A DNA stretch of 5,065 nt, from NCBI GenBank assembly GCA_015490115.1, contig WFYM01000133.1, positions 1 to 5,065 of the forward strand, given 5' to 3'. The position numbers were made by a program, and so were the translations under genes. The stretch comes from Aquificaceae bacterium. Its GTDB lineage: Bacteria; Aquificota; Aquificia; Aquificales; Aquificaceae. The notes under the pieces were generated by a model, which was not told the DNA's origin, did no database searches, and saw only the letters and a program-made list of their open reading frames with translations. Positions 1-5,065 of this stretch are shown piece after piece. Every line of letters begins with the position of its first letter. Position 1 is the stretch's first letter.

Positions 1-127
1 GGGTCTCTTCGTGGACGAGATAAAGGAAGCTTTAAAGGACTCACCCTTCAAAGATTCTTACATGTATGAAGAGTTCCACATGAGGAACGTCTACAGCGTC
101 TTTAACGAACTCGACATGGAGCTTTAG
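1..127 (+). CDS. C-terminal fragment of an unrecognised protein (5' end outside window)
   Basis: An open frame enters from the left edge (first whole codon at position 2) and ends at the TAG at 125-127, giving 41 residues. The fragment is acidic and looks helical. It reads GLFVDEIKEALKDSPF near its start and ends FNELDMEL. It has no cysteines, membrane segment or motif that I can assign to a family. Codon choice (ATA, AAG, GAG, CTC) resembles the downstream genes, so it looks native to the genome. The next gene starts about 78 bases later on the same strand. I see no hairpin terminator in that gap, so read-through into the lipoprotein gene is possible. I am fairly confident it is coding, because its codon use is in frame and ends shortly before a regulatory-looking gap, but its function is unknown. 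Confidence 0.72.
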   Translation, partial: GLFVDEIKEALKDSPFKDSYMYEEFHMRNVYSVFNELDMEL

Positions 128-155
128 AGGAAATATATAAAGTAACTAAAAACGC

Positions 156-183
156 TTGAACCCGAGCCGAACCTTAACATAAA
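156..183 (+). promoter_or_regulatory. Candidate sigma-70-type promoter for the lipoprotein-reverse gyrase operon
   Basis: TTGAAC at 156-161 resembles a -35 box (TTGA matches). It is followed after 16 bases by CATAAA at 178-183, a -10-like box matching TATAAT at four of six positions. The AT-rich run at 131-152 lies directly upstream of the -35 box, where an UP element would sit. The predicted start near 190 would leave a very short leader beginning at the Shine-Dalgarno. This is the only non-coding gap on this strand before reverse gyrase, so a promoter here would serve the whole cluster. The match is modest and transcription from the upstream gene is an alternative. Confidence 0.3.
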
Positions 184-193
184 ATCTCAGAAG

Positions 194-199
194 GGAGGG
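194..199 (+). promoter_or_regulatory. Ribosome binding site of the lipoprotein gene
   Basis: GGAGGG at 194-199 sits 6 bases before the ATG at 206, a near-ideal Shine-Dalgarno spacing. It directly abuts the other in-frame ATG at 200, which would then have no spacing. That favours 206 as the start. The overlapping AGAAGG at 189-194 could serve the ATG at 200 with 5 bases of spacing, so the choice is not absolute. Confidence 0.7.
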
Positions 200-205
200 A
201 TGGTA

Positions 206-634
206 ATGAGGATAAAAAAAACCCTTGTGGTAACTGTAAGTTCCATATTCATGATCGTGGCTTGCGGACCAGTGGAAGCCACACCTGACATGACACTCTC
301 AGTCACACCTTCCGAGATCTCCTTTACCGATACCTCTCAAACCGTCAGCACAAGTACGGATAGTTTGGTAATATCCGTAATAACGGGTGAAGGAACACCC
401 GCGGTGGGTGTTATCGTTTACGCCTCCACGGATCCTTTCTGGATAAACAACAGCTTAGTTTGGTTTCCGGACTGTCCCGACAAGAACACATGCTCCTGCA
501 CCACCGACAGCTTCGGAAAGTGCATTATAAGGGTATCGTACAAACACGGGAGAGGGCTTCAATACGACGCGGATATTGTGGTCTACTCGGGGGCGTTATC
601 TCAAGTAGTCACGATAAGCGTCTCCGCTCAGTAA
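206..634 (+). CDS. Small Ig-like (Big_1-type) lipoprotein with a cysteine cluster
   Basis: This 142-residue protein (144 if translation starts at the ATG at 200) has a typical lipoprotein signal peptide. It starts with basic residues MRIKK, followed by a hydrophobic stretch and the lipobox IVAC, whose Cys20 would be lipidated. It should be exported by Sec, modified by Lgt and anchored in the envelope. The rest reads as one Ig-like beta domain: VTPSEISF, then GTPAVGVIVYAS, then TDSFGKC, then alternating hydrophobic strands to the C terminus. This order resembles bacterial Ig-like domain 1 (invasin/intimin type), where TDSxGxA is a common turn. Unusually, Cys90, Cys96, Cys98 and Cys106 cluster between the strands and could form two disulfides or bind metal. 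The start at 206 was chosen from Shine-Dalgarno spacing. The gene ends in tandem stops TAATAA, 13 bases before reverse gyrase. Its binding partner is unknown; a structural or adhesive envelope role is inference from the fold. Confidence 0.82.
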   Translation: MRIKKTLVVTVSSIFMIVACGPVEATPDMTLSVTPSEISFTDTSQTVSTSTDSLVISVITGEGTPAVGVIVYASTDPFWINNSLVWFPDCPDKNTCSCTTDSFGKCIIRVSYKHGRGLQYDADIVVYSGALSQVVTISVSAQ

Positions 635-647
635 TAAACTATATCTT

Positions 648-3600
648 ATGAGCTTACTCCTTATAGAGAGAGGTTGTCCGAACTGCGGAGGGGCTATAAC
701 AGAGGAGAGGCTCTCAAAGGGTCTTCCTTGTTCCCTCTGCCTTCCAGATCCGAATGAGGGGAGCGTCTGCAAATCCCTGAGCAGGGAGGGTAAGCTCGAA
801 GGTCTCGGACCCTTCTGCCATGTGGAGGAAAAGCTGAGGGAGTTCGAGGGCTTCTTTGAAAGGGCTGTAGGCTCGAAGCCTTGGAGCCTCCAAAAGCTCT
901 GGGCAAAGAGGGTATTCATGAAGCAGTCCTTCGCCATCGTCGCCCCGACGGGAGTTGGGAAGACAACTTTTGGTCTCGTCACCTCATTGTTTTTAGAGAA
1001 AAAGTCCCTCCTCGTCTTCCCGACGAGGATCTTGGCGAGTCAAGCGGGCGAGAAACTCGAAGAGCTTTCAAAAAGGGTCGGCGTCTCGAAGAGGATCCTC
1101 GTCTACGAGTCGAAAAAAAGGGTAAAGGAAGCCTTCCTCGAAGGTGAGTTCGACATCCTCTGCGGAACAAACATGTTCCTCCACAGGAACTTCGAGAACC
1201 TCATGAAGTTCAAGTTCGGCTTCATCTTCGTAGACGACATAGACTCCTTCCTCAAAAGCTCCAAAAACGTGGACAACTTATTCAGGCTCCTCGGCTTCGA
1301 AGATGAGGAGATAAGGCTCGCCCTGAAGGACTCGAAAGAACAAGAGGACTGGGAGAGGCTCTCGGAGATAAGGCAAAGGAAGAGGGATACTGTGCTCGTC
1401 GTCTCCTCCGCCACCCTAAAGCCGAAAGGAAACAGGGTCTTCCTCTTTAGGAACCTGCTCGGCTTTGAGGTCCAAAAGGCTGTCGTGAGCGTGAGGAACA
1501 TAGTGGACGTGGCGGAAAGGGTAAGGGACATAAACGAAGCCCTCGAGAGGTCCGCCGAGCTTATAAAGAAGCTCGGAAGCGGCGGACTCGTCTACCTTTC
1601 CATCTTTTACGGTAAGGAGAAGGTAAAAGAAGTTGTCGATTTCTATATAAAAAAGGGCATAAAAGCTGTTAGCTACCTCGACTACAAACCCGAAGAGCTT
1701 TACTCCTTACTCGAGAGGGGTGAGTTCGACGTAGCTGTCGGCATATCCCACATAGGCAACCCCCTCGTGAGGGGCTTGGACCTTCCCCACGTTATAAGAT
1801 ACGCCGTCTTCCTCGACACACCCAAGCACATGTTCCCGACAGAACTCACCCTCCAACCCTCCCTCCTCCACTCCACCCTCCTCACGCTCCTTAACGTCTT
1901 CGACGAAAAGGAGAGGAGAAGAGCCGTTGACTACCTCTCCTACCTCAAGAGATACCTCACCTTGAGGGAAGAAAAGCTCGAAAGGTACCCTAAGCTAAAG
2001 CAAAAGCTCGAAGAGATAAAAAAGTTCCTCGAGGGCTTCTTGAAAGAGGAGGAGTTCTTGAGGAGGGTTCAGGAGGCTGAGGACGTCTCCGTAGTCAGCT
2101 TCGAAGGGAAGATATACATGGTCGTCGGAGATGCGAACTCCTACATACAGGCTTCTGGGAGGACCTCGAGGTTCGTAGCGGGAGGCATGACGAAGGGACT
2201 TTCGATACTCTTCTACTCCGACCCTAAAGCCTTCAGATCTCTCAAGAGGAGGCTCTCCGCTTACTTCCTACAGACGGAGGTGGAGTTCAGGTCTCTGAGC
2301 GATGTGGACTTGGACGCACTCATAAAAGAGATAGACGAGGACAGAAAGAGGGCGAAGGAGGTGATCGAGGGCAAAGTGGTCCAGAGGATAAAGGACCTCT
2401 TCAGGACCACACTCGTCGTTGTCGAGTCTCCGAACAAGGCGAGGACGATAGCCAGCTTCTTCGGGAAGCCCCAGATGAGGCTCGTAAAGGACACGGTAGC
2501 CTACGAAGTTCCCCTCGGAGAGAGGCTCCTTATAATAACAGCCTCCCTCGGTCACATACTCGACCTCGTCACGGACAGGGGCTTCTTCGGTGTCCTCGAG
2601 GAGGACTCGGGCTTCGTCCCCGTATACGACACAATAAAGAGGTGCAAGGAAAACGGGATCCAGCACACGGAGGAGGAGTATCTGAGGTCAAGGTGCAAAG
2701 GTAAGATAGAGGACAAGAGGACGATAATAGAGAGCCTCGAAGAGCTTGGCTACCAAGTTGACGAGGTCTTCATAGCTACCGACCCCGACTCGGAGGGTGA
2801 GAAGATAGCCTACGACCTCTTCCTCCTCCTCAGACCCTTCAACCCGAACATCAAAAGGGCTGAGTTCCACGAGGTAACGCCGAGAGCCTTCAGGAGGGCT
2901 GTTGAGAACCCGAGGGAGTTCGATCTCAACCTCGTAAAGGCTCAGATAGTAAGGAGGGTCCTCGACAGGTGGGTCGGCTTTACCCTCTCGAGGATACTCT
3001 GGAAGGTCTTCGGTAGAAACTACTTCTCCGCAGGTAGGGTCCAGACTCCGGTTCTCGGATGGGTAATAGAGAGATACAGGGAGTCGAGGAAGAAGAAGGG
3101 AGAGGTCGAGTTCAAAATAGGGGAACATACCTTCAGGATGGAAATAGAGGACACGAAGCTCGCAAAGAGCGTCTACGAAGAGTTGGACCTTGCGAGGATA
3201 TACATAGCGGAGGAGAGGGAGGAGGAAAAACTGCCCCCTCCCCCCTACTCTACGGACACGATACTACAAGAAGCTGGAGACAGGCTCAGGCTCTCAGCCC
3301 AGAAGACCATGAGGATCCTCCAGAACCTATTCGAGGCGGGTCTCATAACCTACCACAGGACCGACTCGACGAGGGTCTCCGAAGCCGGAAAGTTCAACGT
3401 TGCAAAGCCTTACATAACCGAGAGGCTCGGAGAGGAACTCTTCCAGCCGAGGAGCTGGGGAGAGGGTGGCGCCCACGAGTGCATAAGACCGACGAGACCC
3501 CTCGACCCTAAGGATCTCAGACTCATGATAAGCGGGGGTCTGATAGACTTGGAGGATCCCCAAAACTCCCTTAAAGTCTACGAGCTTATATTCAAAAGGT

Positions 3601-4148
3601 TCATGGCTTCCCAGATGAAGCCAGCCAAGGTAAAGGTAGCCACCTTGAAGGTTGAGCTTCCCTACTTCGAGTGGGAGACAAAAGTTGTCACCGAGATCAT
3701 AGAAGAAGGTTATAACCTGGTCCTCAGGCACATAAGGACCTTTCCGAGGAGGGACATATACTCTATAGATTCCAAAGACTTCAGAAAGGTCCCGAAGGTC
3801 TCCCTCTTCACTCAGGGGAGCCTCATACAGGAGATGAAGAGGAGGGGTCTCGGCAGACCCTCCACATACGCCCACATAGTCCAGACTCTCCTCGACAGGG
3901 GATACGTCATAGAGAGGAAGGGAAGGCTCATACCGACGAAGATGGGGATACAGGTCTACGAGTATCTGAAGGGCAACTACCCGGAATACACGAGCGAAGA
4001 GCTAACGAGGAAGCTCGAAGAAGCCATGGACAAAGTGGAGAGGAACGAGGTCGACTACACAAAGGTCTTAAAAGAGGTCCATAAGGTAAAAGAGCTTCTG
4101 AGAGAACTCGGGGACGTCCCACTACCCGGAAAGGTTTACTATGAGTGA
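648..4148 (+). CDS. rgy: Reverse gyrase (helicase-topoisomerase IA fusion)
   Basis: This 1166-residue cytoplasmic enzyme introduces positive supercoils using ATP; the length is normal for the family. N-terminal zinc finger: C10-x2-C13 and C28-x2-C31, complete. Helicase part: PWSLQKLWAKR (78-88), Walker A APTGVGKTT (99-107), VDDID (195-199), SSAT (253-256), LVRGLDLP (373-380) and motif VI QASGRTSR (501-508). The charged helical stretch at about 418-478 lies where the latch is expected. Topoisomerase IA part: TOPRIM from about 587 with VVESPNKA (Glu593) and TDPDSEGEK (Asp712, Asp714, Glu716), SAGRVQTP (794-801), catalytic Tyr902 in ITYHRTDSTR, HECIRPTRP (943-951) and GLGRPSTYAHI (1067-1077). 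The second zinc finger (666-686) keeps only Cys666 and Cys683. The start at 648 is forced: the frame is closed at 615-617, no other start codon lies between, and later starts would remove the zinc finger. No Shine-Dalgarno precedes it, so coupling to the lipoprotein gene is likely. Confidence 0.98.
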   Translation: MSLLLIERGCPNCGGAITEERLSKGLPCSLCLPDPNEGSVCKSLSREGKLEGLGPFCHVEEKLREFEGFFERAVGSKPWSLQKLWAKRVFMKQSFAIVAPTGVGKTTFGLVTSLFLEKKSLLVFPTRILASQAGEKLEELSKRVGVSKRILVYESKKRVKEAFLEGEFDILCGTNMFLHRNFENLMKFKFGFIFVDDIDSFLKSSKNVDNLFRLLGFEDEEIRLALKDSKEQEDWERLSEIRQRKRDTVLVVSSATLKPKGNRVFLFRNLLGFEVQKAVVSVRNIVDVAERVRDINEALERSAELIKKLGSGGLVYLSIFYGKEKVKEVVDFYIKKGIKAVSYLDYKPEELYSLLERGEFDVAVGISHIGNPLVRGLDLPHVIRYAVFLDTPKHMFPTELTLQPSLLHSTLLTLLNVFDEKERRRAVDYLSYLKRYLTLREEKLERYPKLKQKLEEIKKFLEGFLKEEEFLRRVQEAEDVSVVSFEGKIYMVVGDANSYIQASGRTSRFVAGGMTKGLSILFYSDPKAFRSLKRRLSAYFLQTEVEFRSLSDVDLDALIKEIDEDRKRAKEVIEGKVVQRIKDLFRTTLVVVESPNKARTIASFFGKPQMRLVKDTVAYEVPLGERLLIITASLGHILDLVTDRGFFGVLEEDSGFVPVYDTIKRCKENGIQHTEEEYLRSRCKGKIEDKRTIIESLEELGYQVDEVFIATDPDSEGEKIAYDLFLLLRPFNPNIKRAEFHEVTPRAFRRAVENPREFDLNLVKAQIVRRVLDRWVGFTLSRILWKVFGRNYFSAGRVQTPVLGWVIERYRESRKKKGEVEFKIGEHTFRMEIEDTKLAKSVYEELDLARIYIAEEREEEKLPPPPYSTDTILQEAGDRLRLSAQKTMRILQNLFEAGLITYHRTDSTRVSEAGKFNVAKPYITERLGEELFQPRSWGEGGAHECIRPTRPLDPKDLRLMISGGLIDLEDPQNSLKVYELIFKRFMASQMKPAKVKVATLKVELPYFEWETKVVTEIIEEGYNLVLRHIRTFPRRDIYSIDSKDFRKVPKVSLFTQGSLIQEMKRRGLGRPSTYAHIVQTLLDRGYVIERKGRLIPTKMGIQVYEYLKGNYPEYTSEELTRKLEEAMDKVERNEVDYTKVLKEVHKVKELLRELGDVPLPGKVYYE
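4128..4134 (+). promoter_or_regulatory. Ribosome binding site for the 28-residue microprotein, inside the reverse gyrase gene
   Basis: GGAAAGG lies 6 bases upstream of the ATG at 4141, within the last codons of reverse gyrase (Pro-Gly-Lys-Val). Purine-rich codons are common in this gene, so the match alone is weak. Its spacing to an ATG that opens a perfectly hydrophobic reading frame makes it more convincing. Confidence 0.5.
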
Positions 4149-4227
4149 CGTTGTAGCCCTCCTCCTTTTGGTCCTATTCATACACCTTCTCCTCATCTCT
4201 TACTGGTGGTTCATGGGGAAGAAATAG
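4141..4227 (+). CDS. Single-span membrane microprotein (28 aa), overlapping the reverse gyrase 3' end
   Basis: The ATG at 4141 opens a 28-codon frame ending in TAG at 4225-4227. Its first 8 bases (ATGAGTGA) overlap the last codons and stop of reverse gyrase, an arrangement typical of translational coupling. After MSD the peptide is an uninterrupted hydrophobic helix of about 20 residues (VVALLLLVLFIHLLLIS), then YWWFMGKK. The aromatic belt and C-terminal lysines suggest one membrane span with the C terminus in the cytoplasm. The only polar residues inside the span are His15 and Ser20. GGAAAGG sits 6 bases upstream. I do not recognise the family. In size it resembles small accessory subunits of membrane complexes such as KdpF, but there is no sequence or neighbourhood support for that. 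It could be chance, yet the stretch from 4149 to 4227 is free of other coding constraint and still gives a clean span. Confidence 0.6.
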   Translation: MSDVVALLLLVLFIHLLLISYWWFMGKK

Positions 4228-4232
4228 ATAAC

Positions 4233-5065
4233 CTACTGGGAGAGCTTTTTCTTTATAGTGTCTATCACCCTGACGGGAAGGGGATCGAAGCCGTAGAGAA
4301 GGGCGAGATGATAGCTCGCCCAGTCTCCCACGTAGATGAGGTAGAGGAGCCTCGAAAGATAAGTTTCCCCTTTTCCGCAGAGGACTTCTGGAACGATCCC
4401 GAGGTCTTTTAAAAGCTCCTCGGTTATCTTCACCCTCAGCTTCACCCTCCCGTGGTCCTCGGGGTCGTGAAGTATGATAAAACGGCACTTGTTCCTTATC
4501 TCCGCGTTGTCGAGACCTACGACCTCGTTGTGGTGCATCTCGGGCAAGGTGACAAAATACGCCTGAGTCTTCGAGTTTTCGTTTATCTGGGTCTTCCACC
4601 TGAAGGCACAGACCTCGGTAAGTGGTGTGGCGTAGAGGATCGGCAAAAACCCGTATAGCTTCTCAGCTACCGACCTTCCCTTCTCTTCTATTTCCTTGGC
4701 TTTCTCTTTCAGCTCCTTCGAAGCACCTTCGATCTCTTCCTTTTCTATACCGAGGATGCAGAGGACTTTAGAGAGCATGTAGCCGAGTGCATACCTCGGT
4801 GCGTAGCCCGAAGGGACGCTGAGGTGCTTTATACCTTTTTCTTTTGCGAGGTCTTTTAGCTTCCCTCCCGAGCTTACGGCGATCACCTCACAACCCCTCT
4901 CGAGGGCTGTTTCGAAGTTGGAGACCGTCTCCTCCGTGTTCCCGCTGTAGCTCGTGCAAACGACGAGAGTCCCTTTACCTTCAGCCCAAGGGGGAAGACC
5001 GTAGCCCCTGTAAGTGTGAACCCTTACCTTCAGACCCTTTCGTTCCGCCCAAGATTTTGCTATGT
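4233..5065 (-). CDS. Bifunctional phosphoglucose/phosphomannose isomerase (N terminus outside window)
   Basis: The minus-strand frame is open from the right edge (first whole codon 5063-5061) to TAG at 4235-4233, giving 276 residues. The family is about 300-350 residues, so a few dozen N-terminal residues are missing. A GTG at 4886-4884 is only an internal Val60, because the SIS phosphate-binding loop CTSYSGNTEET lies upstream of it at 36-46. Other family marks, numbered from the edge, are PSGYAPRYALGY (84-95), RWKTQINENSK (155-165), LPEMHHNEVVG (173-183) and the C-terminal YGFDPLPVRVIDTIKKKL. Glu162 and His178 match the expected isomerisation and ring-opening residues, and a lysine at 271-273 the C-terminal active-site lysine. 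The enzyme interconverts glucose 6-phosphate or mannose 6-phosphate with fructose 6-phosphate in the cytoplasm. The DPLPV motif has Leu where I recall Thr in many relatives. The gene converges on the reverse gyrase cluster with 5 bases between stops; its promoter is outside the window. Confidence 0.88.
   Translation of the reverse strand, partial: IAKSWAERKGLKVRVHTYRGYGLPPWAEGKGTLVVCTSYSGNTEETVSNFETALERGCEVIAVSSGGKLKDLAKEKGIKHLSVPSGYAPRYALGYMLSKVLCILGIEKEEIEGASKELKEKAKEIEEKGRSVAEKLYGFLPILYATPLTEVCAFRWKTQINENSKTQAYFVTLPEMHHNEVVGLDNAEIRNKCRFIILHDPEDHGRVKLRVKITEELLKDLGIVPEVLCGKGETYLSRLLYLIYVGDWASYHLALLYGFDPLPVRVIDTIKKKLSQ

Noticed and set aside
460..651. Frame overlapping the lipoprotein gene in another register, ending just past the reverse gyrase start.
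   Set aside because: The lipoprotein frame has a signal peptide, lipobox and domain pattern. This one starts internally with no ribosome binding site and no structure.
1057..2750. Recurrent CTCGAAGAGCTT-like words in reverse gyrase, considered as a dispersed repeat or binding site.
   Set aside because: They always sit in the Leu-Glu-Glu-Leu reading register and reflect favoured codons in helical segments.
3327..3875. Long minus-strand open frame (182 codons) opposite reverse gyrase, with similar ones at 2268-2666, 2688-3128, 1103-1531 and 596-982.
   Set aside because: They lie antisense to conserved reverse gyrase motifs and have no Shine-Dalgarno and no recognisable motif. They arise because the AGG/GAG/CTC-rich codon use leaves few stops on the opposite strand.
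4228..4275. Intrinsic terminator after the microprotein (TTTTTCTTTAT run and the small inverted repeat ATAG-TGT-CTAT).
   Set aside because: The inverted repeat has only 4 base pairs and follows the U-run instead of preceding it; no GC-rich stem precedes the U-run.
4206..4412. Plus-strand frames at 4206-4412 and 4452-4658.
   Set aside because: They are antisense to the isomerase gene, whose SIS and active-site motifs fix the coding strand, and the translations show no domain character.
4884..4886. GTG as the start of the isomerase.
   Set aside because: The frame stays open to the window edge and upstream codons encode the essential SIS phosphate-binding loop SYSGNTEET, so this is an internal Val.

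Overview
The window most likely comes from a hyperthermophilic bacterium of the Aquificota type. The main evidence is a full-length reverse gyrase, the enzyme most closely tied to hyperthermophily. Codon choice fits too: AGG and AGA for Arg, ATA for Ile, CTC for Leu, AAG and GAG for Lys and Glu, in DNA of roughly 50% G+C (judged by eye). A bacterial-type lipoprotein signal also argues against an archaeon. Genus cannot be read from the sequence, and an archaeal origin is not strictly excluded.

Layout: (1) Positions 1-127 hold the last 41 codons of an unrecognised plus-strand gene. (2) Positions 128-205 are a short AT-rich gap with a candidate promoter and a strong Shine-Dalgarno sequence. (3) Positions 206-634 encode a small lipoprotein with one Ig-like (Big_1-type) beta domain carrying an unusual four-cysteine cluster. 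(4) Positions 648-4148 encode reverse gyrase (1166 aa), starting 13 bases after the lipoprotein stop without its own Shine-Dalgarno. (5) Positions 4141-4227 encode a 28-residue, single-span membrane microprotein. It overlaps the 3' end of the reverse gyrase gene by 8 bases and has its own good ribosome binding site; it is too short for standard gene callers and is the least expected item here. (6) From the right edge down to 4233, on the minus strand, runs a bifunctional phosphoglucose/phosphomannose isomerase of the SIS superfamily, missing its N terminus at the window edge.

The lipoprotein, reverse gyrase and microprotein are tightly packed in one direction and probably share a transcript. 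They make an odd set: an envelope lipoprotein, a DNA topoisomerase and a membrane peptide. The isomerase gene converges on them with only 5 bases between stop codons and no visible terminator. Its metabolic role (hexose-phosphate interconversion) has no evident link to the other three. Within reverse gyrase, all helicase and topoisomerase catalytic motifs are intact and the N-terminal zinc finger is complete, but the second zinc finger, inside the TOPRIM region, has lost two of its four cysteines. No tRNA, rRNA, CRISPR array, insertion sequence or long repeat was seen.
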